A DNA stretch of 13,319 nt from Sva-07 sp964651825. GTDB lineage: Bacteria; Actinomycetota; Acidimicrobiia; Acidimicrobiales; Ilumatobacteraceae. The notes under the pieces are model-generated. The model had not been told where the DNA came from and did no database searches. It saw only the letters and a list, made by a program, of their open reading frames with translations. This document shows, one piece after another, positions 6,255-13,236 of this stretch. The translations under genes and the position numbers were made by a program. The DNA is taken from positions 1-13,319 of the forward strand of contig CAZYWK010000101.1 of the NCBI GenBank assembly GCA_964651825.1. Direction: 5' to 3'. How positions within the stretch are numbered: the first letter of the stretch is position 1; each line of letters begins with the position of its first letter.

Positions 6255-6740
6255 GACCACGCCAGCTCGGACCCGCAAACCAGTGATTATGCGGCGGGCC
6301 GATCGAGCCAAGAGGTCCCACACTTCGCCGGCGATGCGGCGCGTTCGACGGCGCTTAGCGACGGGATTATCGCTCGGGTCTCAATGGGTCGCGACCGAGC
6401 GATACGTGATGCCATGAAGAGCGAGCCGTGGGGCACCAGCCCACAACTCGTTGGTCGAGGCGGCGGTCATCACCGGGCGTGCTCGAGTCGGGTCCGTGAA
6501 TGGATGACGCTCAAGGGACGATCGGTGGGTGTCCGGGCTGGCCGGACGACGTGCCCTGATCATCGAAGTCGTGCGGCCGACGATTCGGTGACCAGCTGCA
6601 CGCGTCGCTGGACCCGGTCGCCGGCGATGGTCTCCGACGGTTCGTCGTGGCTCGAGTCGATCACTCCATTGCTCGGTTTGACCCGACGTGCTACCCGTGG
6701 GCGCAAGCTCGCGTCGGCAGCGTTTGCGTCATCGGAAGGG
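6255..6740. other. 486-bp noncoding stretch after the relaxase
   Basis: No gene could be supported here on either strand. Short frames exist, for example 6381-6563 on the minus strand, but none shows a ribosome binding site plus a recognisable domain. The stretch holds a 10-bp inverted repeat (6368-6404), described separately. It should contain the right boundary of the mobile element, since the hydrolase gene to its right belongs to the leftward-reading chromosomal set. No long match to the 50-157 region was found by eye. Confidence 0.5.
6368..6404. repeat. Perfect 10-bp inverted repeat
   Basis: TATCGCTCGG (6368-6377) and CCGAGCGATA (6395-6404) are exact inverted copies around 17 bp, and T6379/C6380 can pair further with G6393/A6394 past a bulge. 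There is no T-tract, so it is not a classic intrinsic terminator, although it may mark the end of the relaxase transcript 114 bp downstream of the stop. An alternative is a recombination or oriT-associated hairpin, as it lies just outside the relaxase gene where the element should end. TCGCTCGG also occurs at 55-62, near the left end. Confidence 0.5.
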
Positions 6741-7781
6741 TCACCCTCTGCGATCGTCGCCTCGAGCCTTGCGGGCGCGCTGGACGAATTCAGCGAGGAG
6801 CGGCCATGTCCCGTCCATGGTGTTGCTGAGGATCACGATGTCAGCGTTCCAGACCGAGAGGTGGGAGAAGATGCCGCTGGCCCCTTCGCTCTCGCCGTCC
6901 TTGTAGTAGCCCAACTCGTTGAACTCCAGCCCGAAGCCGTGGCCTGCGGCGCCGCCGTCGGCGCTGGCGACCTGGGGTGTGAAGAAGTCGTCGGTGAGGT
7001 CGGCGGGCAGCAGCTGCCGCTCGCGAAGCGCTGCGACGAAGGCGTGCAGATCGCCGGCGGTGCAGAACGCACCGCCGTCGGGTGCGCCCTGGGGTGGATA
7101 GGCGTACACGTTCTGCTCGAGCCGTCCGTCGTCGGTCGGGTCGAACCCCTCGGCGAGGTCGGCGATCGCGTAGCGCTTGTCGAAGTAGCCGGAACGGGTC
7201 ATGCCGGCGCGTGCGAGCACCTGGGTCTCGACGTACTCCCGGAAGCCTCGGCCGGAGGCGTGCTCGATCGCCATGCCTGCGACGATGTAGCTGGCGTTGC
7301 AGTAGCGAATCGCGCTGCCCGGAGCGAAGTGTGGCGGCTTGTTCGCGAACAGCGGCAGGAAGTCACGCGCGGTCACGATCGTGTGACACGGCACCACTCG
7401 AAACACCTCGGCGTAGTTCTCGCCGTCGTCCTCCTCGGCGATGTCGGCGATCCCGCTGGTGTGCGTGAGCAGGTGGCGCAGCGTGACCGCGGGAGCGATG
7501 GCGGTGTCGGTGAGTTCGACGTACTCGTGGATCGACGCATCGAGGTCCAGTCGCCCGGCGGCGACCAACTGCAGCACCGCGACGGAGGTGAACAGTTTGC
7601 TGATCGACGCGACGTCGAAGCGCATGTCGAGGGTGTTCTCCACACCCCAGCGCGGTGACGCCAGGCCGCACGCAGATTGGAGGAGCACCTCGCCGTTGCA
7701 TCGGACGTCCACCACCCCGGAGAACGCCCGGCCGCCGCTGCCGGGCGATGTGAGGAATTCCTCCAGCCACGCCGTGTCCAT
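6741..7781 (-). CDS. Serine beta-lactamase-family hydrolase
   Basis: This 346-residue protein belongs to the class C beta-lactamase/EstB/DD-peptidase-like superfamily. The SxxK motif is S59-I-S-K62 (FDVASISKLFT) with S59 the expected nucleophile, followed by LLTHTSGI (104-111) and the YxN motif Y160-C-N162 (AIRYCNASY). The usual C-terminal HxG or KTG box is not obvious; GASGIFSHLSVW (300-311) occupies the place. No signal peptide is seen with the chosen ATG, so it is probably cytoplasmic, which argues for an esterase or peptidase rather than secreted antibiotic resistance. The frame stays open to 7973, but the extension overlaps the upstream gene and reads as low-complexity Arg/Pro. The start lies 10 nt after the stop of the DUF998-like gene and so is probably translated from the same mRNA. 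The substrate cannot be inferred. Confidence 0.88.
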   Translation of the reverse strand: MDTAWLEEFLTSPGSGGRAFSGVVDVRCNGEVLLQSACGLASPRWGVENTLDMRFDVASISKLFTSVAVLQLVAAGRLDLDASIHEYVELTDTAIAPAVTLRHLLTHTSGIADIAEEDDGENYAEVFRVVPCHTIVTARDFLPLFANKPPHFAPGSAIRYCNASYIVAGMAIEHASGRGFREYVETQVLARAGMTRSGYFDKRYAIADLAEGFDPTDDGRLEQNVYAYPPQGAPDGGAFCTAGDLHAFVAALRERQLLPADLTDDFFTPQVASADGGAAGHGFGLEFNELGYYKDGESEGASGIFSHLSVWNADIVILSNTMDGTWPLLAEFVQRARKARGDDRRG

Positions 7782-7791
7782 GACCTTCACG

Positions 7792-8478
7792 CTACGCACG
7801 GTCACATTGAGGGGTGCGCCGAGTTCGGCGCAGGCCAGTCGACGTGGCGGCCGAGACGAGGTTCGACGACTGCGCGAACGCGGTGGCGACATGCCAGGCG
7901 AACACGGATGCGAGGAATGCGCGTTGAGCCACGCCCCGCTGAGAGGATTCTCGACGGGTCGTGATGGCGGCACCGACCATGCCAGTGAAGCCGGTGACGG
8001 TCAGGACGCCACACACCAGCCGATACCACAGCGCGCCTCGGAGCCGGCTCGCGACCGCGGGCATGACGGCCCAGGCAAGGAAGGTCACGACACTGGCGAT
8101 CGAGTGCCCCGCGTCGCTTCTCGTCGCTCGGGGATCGGTTCCAGGTCGAGGGCATCGTGGATCGCTGACTTGCACGATCCCTGCGACGATGGTGGTCGTT
8201 CCCGCGAGACGTGCCAACCGGACCAGTCCACGAGTCGGCATCGGCATGATCATGCTTGCCGCTCCGAGTGTCACGAAGCCCGGGATCATCCACGGCGCTG
8301 ACCTCGTGCCTCGCGCAGCGAGGCCGCTGACATGGTGCGACCGATGGGAGTAGCCGGGGTGGCGTCGACCGGCCGCTATGGCCGCTGCGCAGAACGAGAG
8401 AGGACCCCAGACCCCAGCCGACCGGACGACCGCGCCGGCGCACCGCCGCCCAGCTGCACTCAACGTGCGATCAATCAT
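7792..8478 (-). CDS. DUF998-like integral membrane protein
   Basis: This 228-residue protein has about six predicted membrane segments, at residues near 21-37, 66-82, 87-105, 124-142, 154-172 and 188-207. The motif HPGYSHRSHHVSGLAARG (residues 40-57), just after the first segment, matches the conserved first loop of DUF998 proteins (GYS followed by a VSxLxAxG-like run). The family's function is unknown. ATG at 8478 is chosen; a TTG directly before it would add one residue. The ribosome binding site is not clear, as AAGGAG at 8505-8510 (minus strand) is too far away. It lies 87 bp downstream of the response regulator gene and 10 nt upstream of the hydrolase gene on the same strand, so it may be part of one leftward operon with the two-component system. 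Family assignment rests on the loop motif and topology. Confidence 0.75.
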   Translation of the reverse strand: MIDRTLSAAGRRCAGAVVRSAGVWGPLSFCAAAIAAGRRHPGYSHRSHHVSGLAARGTRSAPWMIPGFVTLGAASMIMPMPTRGLVRLARLAGTTTIVAGIVQVSDPRCPRPGTDPRATRSDAGHSIASVVTFLAWAVMPAVASRLRGALWYRLVCGVLTVTGFTGMVGAAITTRRESSQRGVAQRAFLASVFAWHVATAFAQSSNLVSAATSTGLRRTRRTPQCDRA

Positions 8479-8530
8479 CAATCCCAGCCATTCGAAAAGT
8501 GTCGCTCCTTGTGCAGTTACGCCGATGTGT

Positions 8531-8540
8531 CTCAGCTGAG
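8531..8540. promoter_or_regulatory. Palindrome between response regulator and DUF998 genes
   Basis: CTCAGCTGAG is a perfect 10-bp palindrome in the 87-bp gap between two genes read leftward. It could be an operator for a promoter serving the DUF998-like and hydrolase genes, for example for the adjacent NarL-type regulator. It is short enough to occur by chance. Confidence 0.25.
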
Positions 8541-8565
8541 CCAGTTCGGTGACTGACCGAGCGTG

Positions 8566-9264
8566 TCAGTGGTGCTCTGCCAGTCCGGTCTGGTAGGCAG
8601 CGATGACCAGTCCAACCCGTGTCGGTACCCCGAACTTGTCGAGGAGTCGACTGACATAGCTCTTGACGGTGGCCGTGCCGACGTAGATGCGCTCGGCGAT
8701 CTGCCGGTTGGAGAGGCCTTCGCAGACTCCGAGCAGTACGTCGAGTTCCCGCTCGGTGAGATCGGGCGGGGTCTGCTTGGTGAGCGATGACGGCCGGCGG
8801 AGGTAGTCGTCGAGTAGCGTCCGGGTGACCGAGGGTGACATCATCGCGTCGCCCTGGGCGACGAGCCGGACGCAGCGGATGAGGTCGGTGGTGTTGGTGT
8901 CCTTGAGCAGGAAGCCATCTGCTCCGGCACGCAGTGCTCCGAAGACGTAGTCGTCGAGCCCGAATGTGGTGAGGACCACGATCCGGGTGCCGTCGTGTGC
9001 GGGGTCGGATCGGATCTGTTCGATCGCATCGATGCCGTTGAGTACTGGCATTCGGATGTCCATGAGGACGACGGTGGGGGCCAGTCGTCTCACGACTCGC
9101 ACCGCTTCTTGGCCGTTCGCAGCTTCGCCGACGATCGTGATGTCGGCTTCGGAGTCGAGCAGTGACACCAATCCGCTGCGGACGAGCTCCTGGTCGTCGG
9201 CGACGACCACGGTGATCGGTTCGCGAGTTTCGGGCCTGATGTCATCGGCGACGCTGTCGGTCAT
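8566..9264 (-). CDS. NarL/FixJ-type two-component response regulator
   Basis: This 232-residue regulator has an N-terminal receiver domain and a C-terminal LuxR-type HTH. In the receiver, residues 17-130, VVVADDQELVRSGL supplies the acidic pocket (D23, D24), D69 in VVLMDIRMP is the phosphoacceptor, T99/T100 in VVLTTF and K121 in GFLLKDT complete the active site. The HTH is at about 167-232 (LTERELDVLLGVCEGLSN, RQIAERIYVGTATVKSYVSR, LLDKFGVPTR). All key residues are present. Its ATG overlaps the TGA of the upstream kinase gene as ATGA, so the two should be translationally coupled and form a cognate pair. Probable targets are its own operon, and perhaps the divergent membrane and lipoprotein genes through the palindromes at 11313-11357; target assignment is inference. 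A 14-residue tail precedes the receiver, which is unremarkable. Confidence 0.95.
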   Translation of the reverse strand: MTDSVADDIRPETREPITVVVADDQELVRSGLVSLLDSEADITIVGEAANGQEAVRVVRRLAPTVVLMDIRMPVLNGIDAIEQIRSDPAHDGTRIVVLTTFGLDDYVFGALRAGADGFLLKDTNTTDLIRCVRLVAQGDAMMSPSVTRTLLDDYLRRPSSLTKQTPPDLTERELDVLLGVCEGLSNRQIAERIYVGTATVKSYVSRLLDKFGVPTRVGLVIAAYQTGLAEHH

Positions 9265-11276
9265 TGCGGTGCTCGTTCGAGATGGGCGTGGACTCGGAAT
9301 CCACCGGTCGGTACCGCTCCGGTGTCGACGTTCCCGCCGTGCAGGGACACCCGTTCGCGCATGCCGACCAGGCCGAGGCCAGCTCCCAGTCGGCTGGTTG
9401 CCGAGGAAACCGGCACTCGGCCGTCATCCTCGACGATCACCTCGACCCGGTCGTCGGTGACGCGAACGGAGACGGTTGCCGTGGCGCCCGGGGCATGGCG
9501 GCCGATATTGGTCAGTGCTTCCTGGACGACTCGGTATGTCACGAGACGCACGCTGGATCCCTCGAGCTTGATCGCCGGGTCGATGTCGAGTCGAACCGGG
9601 CCATGGTCGCGGCGGTGTGTCTCGACGAGGTCGGCGAGCTCATCGAGCCCCGGCGCTGGGGCGAGTGCGGGGTCGGTGTCGCCGCGCAGCACGTCGAGCA
9701 GCGTTCGGAGGTTGTCGAGCGCTGAGCGCGCTGCGTCTTCGACGGGGACCAGACGCCGTCTCGCCGCCTCGCTCGCCTGTTGGCGGGCGACCGCAGTTTG
9801 GATCACGACCGCCGTCAGGTTGTGGGCGACCAGATCGGTCAACTCCTCGGCGACCCGGAGACGCTCGTCGGCCACTGCTCGCGCCTGCCGGGCTGACAGG
9901 TCCCGTTCGGCGGCCTCGGCTTCCCGTAGGGCCCGGTCAGCAGCAACCCGTCGCCGGCGGACCACGCTGCCGATCAACCACGGTACGGCGAACAGGAAGA
10001 TCCACGGGAAGATCGGACCGTCGTACTCTGTGCCGCCGACCTTGCCGAGGAGCGTCATCGCGGCGACGACCAGAGCTAAGCCGATGGCGCTGTGGTGTAC
10101 GGGTGCCCAGGCAGCGACGGCGAACGATGCGATGAGCACGGTTCCTGGAAGGTTGCCGTGCTGCCAGCCGAGCGCAGCGATCGTGAACAGCGTCGCCAAG
10201 GCGACTGCGAGCGCGGCGAGGGCGTGTCGCCGGCGGAACACGAGGGCGATCCCGGGTGCCGCTGCGATGACGACGAGCACGGGCGTCACCGGCTCGCGAT
10301 ACACGATCGTGGTGCTGGTGTCGGGCACGAGCGAACCGGTCACGTTGATCGCCGCGATGGCGAGCCCGAACGCCACGTCGACCGGCCAGTCCCGTGCGAT
10401 CAGATGGTGTCGTCGTCGATGCGGTGCTGGTGTCGCCGTCCAGCCGGTGGATCTGACAACGGAGGCCTCGAGTTCGTCAACGACGCCGGTCAGGCGATCA
10501 GCGGACGACGTTGCCGGCTGGGACCCGCGCAGCGCACCGAGCATCCTGCGGAGGTCAGCGAGCGCAGTTCGGCTGGTGTCCTCGATCGTCCGGAGGGGAC
10601 CGTCAAGCGTCCCCGGGAACGCCTGTCGGATGGCAGCTGCTTGCACCGTGACCACCGATAGCGAGTTCGTGACCGCGTCGTGGAGGTCGCGTGCTACTCG
10701 CCGCCGTTCGGCGCGCGCCGCCTCGTCTGCGGCGGATCCCGCCAGGCGCGCCGCGTCGAGCGCTCGGGCGCGCGCATGCTCAGCGGTGCTGCGTCGCGCG
10801 TGCACGACGCAGCCGAGGAGCCAGATGAGCAGCAGCTGTCCGAGGGTTCCGAGCGCCAGCCACGACTCGAAGTAGGGCGCTTGGCGGGCAACGAGCACCG
10901 TGCCGGCCGCGCCGGCGTATGCGATTCCGAGGAATCCGCGACGTGTCGACGCGTAGGCACCCAGCGCGTAGGCGGATGCCAACCATGCGAACGGCATCGC
11001 ACCCGGATTCCACTCGAGCGCGAGGACGACGGCGCCGAGCGTCGTGCTGATCACGAACGTGGTCAGTGGATGCGATCGCCGCCAGAACAGGACCAGGCCA
11101 ACTGCCGCCGCGAGTGCAAGATGGACCGGTCCACCGTCGGCGTACTCGTAGGCGGTGGTCGGGTCGGAGCCGACCGCACCCGCGACGCTCACCAGCGCGG
11201 CGAGGACCGCGATCGCCGCATCGACGGGCCACCGCGCACTCGGCAGTCGCAGCCAGGAGCGAATCCGTTCGCGCAC
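9261..11276 (-). CDS. Double-module membrane sensor histidine kinase, HisKA_3 type
   Basis: This 671-residue protein is nearly twice the usual size for a NarL-type partner kinase and is built from two homologous modules. Module 1 (about 1-290) has roughly six membrane segments (20-158), then a dimerisation domain with intact R196-D-L-H199-D, but no ATPase domain. Module 2 (about 291-671) begins with a second ARDWPVD like the ARWPVD at residues 15-20, has about six more membrane segments (299-437), a dimerisation domain where the His is Thr (E478-L-T480-D481), and a full HATPase domain: N590 in QEALTNIGRHA, VEDDGR (615-620) and GAGLGLVGMRERV (631-643). The phosphoacceptor and the ATP site thus lie in different modules. 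A fusion of two tandem kinase genes with loss of the middle ATPase is the simplest history. GTG at 11276 is preceded by a -10-like TACCTT; no Shine-Dalgarno is seen. Confidence 0.93.
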   Translation of the reverse strand: MRERIRSWLRLPSARWPVDAAIAVLAALVSVAGAVGSDPTTAYEYADGGPVHLALAAAVGLVLFWRRSHPLTTFVISTTLGAVVLALEWNPGAMPFAWLASAYALGAYASTRRGFLGIAYAGAAGTVLVARQAPYFESWLALGTLGQLLLIWLLGCVVHARRSTAEHARARALDAARLAGSAADEAARAERRRVARDLHDAVTNSLSVVTVQAAAIRQAFPGTLDGPLRTIEDTSRTALADLRRMLGALRGSQPATSSADRLTGVVDELEASVVRSTGWTATPAPHRRRHHLIARDWPVDVAFGLAIAAINVTGSLVPDTSTTIVYREPVTPVLVVIAAAPGIALVFRRRHALAALAVALATLFTIAALGWQHGNLPGTVLIASFAVAAWAPVHHSAIGLALVVAAMTLLGKVGGTEYDGPIFPWIFLFAVPWLIGSVVRRRRVAADRALREAEAAERDLSARQARAVADERLRVAEELTDLVAHNLTAVVIQTAVARQQASEAARRRLVPVEDAARSALDNLRTLLDVLRGDTDPALAPAPGLDELADLVETHRRDHGPVRLDIDPAIKLEGSSVRLVTYRVVQEALTNIGRHAPGATATVSVRVTDDRVEVIVEDDGRVPVSSATSRLGAGLGLVGMRERVSLHGGNVDTGAVPTGGFRVHAHLERAPQ

Positions 11277-11282
11277 ATTCCA

Positions 11283-11288
11283 AAGGTA
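11283..11288 (-). promoter_or_regulatory. Candidate -10 box for kinase operon
   Basis: On the minus strand TACCTT (11288 down to 11283) fits TANNNT and is followed by 6 nt and the GTG start at 11276. No ribosome binding site separates them, so the transcript may be leaderless. The -35 region is not recognisable, but the first palindrome (11313-11326) lies just upstream of where it would be, as expected for an activator or repressor site. Confidence 0.35.
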
Positions 11289-11310
11289 CGACGGTCGAGC
11301 GGCCCGCCTC

Positions 11311-11367
11311 TACCGCCGATCGGCGGAAACCCGATCGCTCCCTCTGGCGGTACCGCCGAGGCGGAGA
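11311..11367. promoter_or_regulatory. Paired GC-rich palindromes, candidate operator
   Basis: CCGCCGATCGGCGG (11313-11326) is a perfect 14-bp palindrome, and GGCGGTACCGCC (11346-11357) is a perfect 12-bp one. Their centres are 32 bp apart, close to three helical turns. Both overlap a direct repeat of TACCGCCGA at 11311-11319 and 11351-11359, with GCGG following each. They sit in the 153-bp gap between the kinase operon and the divergent membrane-protein gene, so one regulator could control both directions. The adjacent NarL-type regulator is the obvious candidate, by context only. Confidence 0.5.
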
Positions 11368-11429
11368 GTCTGTCAACGCTGGTACCCGACACGTTCCTTG
11401 GCCACCAGGCCCGGCACCGGAGGTACTCC

Positions 11430-12023
11430 ATGACCGATACAACGATCACCCGAGCGGCAACCCGAACAGCCGACGTCGGACTCGCCAACGCGTTCGGCGT
11501 CGGCAGCGTCCTCGCCGCGCTGGGGTCGCTCGGTTACATCGGCGGGAACTCGATCGACAGCCCACGCGAGGCGTTCATGCACCCGGTCAGCATCGTCTCG
11601 TGCATCGTCGCCACGACCGGCATCGTCGTGCTCGCCCTCGCCGTCGCCCGCTGGAGAACCAGCCTGCCGGACTGGGCCGTACTCACCGCCGCCGCCGGGC
11701 TCGTCTTCACTGCTGCGGGAGCCTGGTTCTACGGCACCGGGATCGTGGCGATCGGCGAGTACACCGACGACGAGCTGTTCGAGAAGATTGGCACCCACGG
11801 CTGGATGTGGGCGATGTGGATCCCCAAGGTCGTCCTCTGCCTCATCGCCTTCGCGACCCTGGCCGTCACTGGCTGGCGCAGCCGCGCCATCCCTCGCGTC
11901 TCGTCCGCCGCGTTCGGACTCGCCGCTGTCGCCTCGCTGATGCCCGTTCATCCACCCGGGATCCTGCTCGCCTCACTCGCCTTCTTCCTCGTCTCGCGCA
12001 CCCAACCCGAATCCAGAACCTGA
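11430..12023 (+). CDS. Small multi-pass membrane protein, function unknown
   Basis: I do not recognise this 197-residue protein as a named family. It has about five hydrophobic segments at residues near 20-37, 52-73, 83-104, 128-148 and 158-189. The longest loop, 105-127 (VAIGEYTDDELFEKIGTHGW), is acidic and holds the aromatic HGWMWAMWIPK just before the fourth segment. ATG at 11430 is supported by GGAGG (11419-11423) 6 nt upstream; the same frame is open far to the left but overlaps the kinase gene. It is divergent from the kinase operon across the palindromic region and lies 109 bp ahead of the cupredoxin-like lipoprotein gene. The two may be co-transcribed, since no strong terminator lies between. 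A role in membrane sensing or metal handling is possible only by association. Confidence 0.8.
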   Translation: MTDTTITRAATRTADVGLANAFGVGSVLAALGSLGYIGGNSIDSPREAFMHPVSIVSCIVATTGIVVLALAVARWRTSLPDWAVLTAAAGLVFTAAGAWFYGTGIVAIGEYTDDELFEKIGTHGWMWAMWIPKVVLCLIAFATLAVTGWRSRAIPRVSSAAFGLAAVASLMPVHPPGILLASLAFFLVSRTQPESRT

Positions 12024-12132
12024 CCTGATCGACGCTGCTCACCCGAAGCTGAGCGCGTTCATCCGAGCCACACCCGACCTTCTCACTAGCCAACGCCGTT
12101 CGCCCCAGGCCACACACGTGGAGGACAATCCG

Positions 12133-12951
12133 ATGTACACCCCGAAACGAGCCGCCCGGCTCGCCGCAACCATCGCAAGCGCAGCAGTACTGCTCGCTGC
12201 GTGCGGTGACGACTCCGACACCACCACCGTCCAAGACGAGACGCCCCCCGCCAGCGGCGAAGAAGCGACCGGCTTCTGCGACGCATCCCTGGCCATCGAG
12301 CTCGTATCGGAGCCGCAGATCGACTTCGAGTCAGCCACCCAAGCCGAGATCATCGCTGCGGTGCAGGGCTTCGGCGCCGAGGTCCTGCGTCCGCTCGCCG
12401 ACGACATCGTCGCCACCGCCCCCGCCGTCGTCGCCGCCGAGGTCGAGACGCTCTCCGCCGCGATCGACGACCTCGCAGCCGGAAACCTCGAAGCCATGGA
12501 GCGCCCGGACGTACAGGCAGCCAGCGACACCTTCGATGCTTTCGTCGATGACGAATGTGGCTGGACCTCGCTCGCGGTGACAGCGACCGACTACACCTTC
12601 ACTGGGATTCCCGATGCCATCGATCCGGGCCCGACACGATTCCGCCTCACCAACGAAGGTCGAGAAGCTCACGAGGTCCTGGTCTTTCGGCGCAACACGG
12701 GCACCGACCAGTCGATCGACGAACTGCTCGCTCTCTCCGACGAAGAAGTGTTCGACCTGGTGACGCCCGTCGGGAATCCGGCCCTCGCGACACCCGGCGG
12801 CAGCGAGTCGGTCACATTCGACCTTGAACCCGGCTCCTACATAGCGCTGTGCCTGATCCCGACCGGCATCGTCGACGAGACCTCGATACCCGCCACCGAC
12901 GCCCTTCCCCACGCCGCCCACGGCATGACCCGTGAGTTCACCGTCAACTGA
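12133..12951 (+). CDS. Lipoprotein with C-terminal cupredoxin-like domain
   Basis: Starting at ATG 12133 gives 272 residues, with GGAGG at 12120-12124 eight nt upstream; a GTG at 12118 would add five residues and lose this site. The N-terminus is a lipoprotein signal peptide: basic KRAARLA, hydrophobic core, lipobox L21-A-A-C24, then an acidic Asp/Thr/Glu-rich linker. Residues about 48-145 form a helical, acidic segment with C49 and C142. Residues about 148-272 are cupredoxin-like: the strand AHEVLVFRR supplies H180, GSYIALCLIP supplies C240, and PHAAHGM near the end supplies H260 or H263 and M265, the His-Cys-His-Met order of type 1 copper sites. It is expected on the outer face of the membrane. 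Copper binding is inferred from motif order and the Cys-His spacing of about 20 residues is wider than in plastocyanin or azurin, so a non-copper variant remains possible. Confidence 0.82.
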   Translation: MYTPKRAARLAATIASAAVLLAACGDDSDTTTVQDETPPASGEEATGFCDASLAIELVSEPQIDFESATQAEIIAAVQGFGAEVLRPLADDIVATAPAVVAAEVETLSAAIDDLAAGNLEAMERPDVQAASDTFDAFVDDECGWTSLAVTATDYTFTGIPDAIDPGPTRFRLTNEGREAHEVLVFRRNTGTDQSIDELLALSDEEVFDLVTPVGNPALATPGGSESVTFDLEPGSYIALCLIPTGIVDETSIPATDALPHAAHGMTREFTVN

Positions 12952-12983
12952 GCACCGGTCCCCGGCTACGACCGTCCCGGTGC
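12952..12983 (+). terminator. Weak hairpin after lipoprotein gene
   Basis: GCACCGG (12952-12958) pairs with CCGGTGC (12977-12983) around 18 nt, starting directly after the TGA of the lipoprotein gene. No T-tract follows, so it may only stabilise the mRNA end or act as a Rho-assisted site. Confidence 0.3.
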
Positions 12984-13212
12984 GTGCTCAACCCGACAAT
13001 CGATGGCCCGACCCGAACCCTCGACGAACGCAAGCACCGCGAGTGAATCAGCCAGCACTCGTGATCCGATTCCGGTAGCGCACCTGGTCCTCCCGTTCAA
13101 CGCAGACCCAGGCAGCGGAAGGGGGTTGGCGTCGGTCGCGTACTGCGCGGGCGGGTTCAACGACACCGAAGAATCTTGGTCCAAATGCCGCTCTCCGAGG
13201 CCCCGTGGGAGA

Positions 13213-13236
13213 CACTCGATAACCGCCACTCGATAA
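13213..13236. repeat. Short tandem direct repeat CACTCGATAA
   Basis: CACTCGATAA occurs at 13213-13222 and 13227-13236, exact copies with 4 bp (CCGC) between them, period 14. Its position in a noncoding stretch would suit a regulator site for a gene lying beyond the right edge, but nothing else supports a function. Confidence 0.35.

Larger units (their letters stand above)
50..6404. mobile_element. Integrative mobilizable element (ends not resolved)
   Basis: A tyrosine integrase, an excisionase-like HTH protein, a winged-HTH protein and a MOBF relaxase-helicase lie together with an NYN nuclease gene as probable cargo. This gene set is typical of small actinobacterial integrative mobilizable elements. 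No VirD4/TraG-like coupling protein, no FtsK/SpoIIIE translocase and no mating-pore genes are present, so self-transfer is not expected from this window. The left limit is set after the stop codon of the upstream gene. The right limit is set loosely at the inverted repeat downstream of the relaxase. I found no direct repeat long enough to call att sites: only AGTGATT (45-51 and 6282-6288) and TCGCTCGG (55-62 and 6370-6377) are shared, and either could be chance. Confidence 0.6.

Noticed and set aside
5283..6323. Minus-strand open frame of 346 residues
   Set aside because: It is antisense to the relaxase C-terminal region and shows no recognisable motif.
6384..7658. Plus-strand open frame of 424 residues
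   Set aside because: It is antisense to the hydrolase gene, whose active-site motifs are clear; this frame has none.
7782..7973. N-terminal extension of the hydrolase, and a leaderless promoter TAGCGT before its ATG
   Set aside because: The extension overlaps the DUF998-like gene and is low-complexity. The TAG of the -10-like box is that gene's stop codon, so co-transcription explains the start better.
9322..10875. Long plus-strand open frame of 517 residues
   Set aside because: It lies wholly antisense to the histidine kinase, is a Ser/Arg/Ala-rich shadow typical of high-GC coding DNA and has no domain.
10680..11429. Upstream part of the frame that ends at 12023
   Set aside because: It runs antisense through the kinase gene; only the part from the ATG at 11430, which has a ribosome binding site, looks like a protein.
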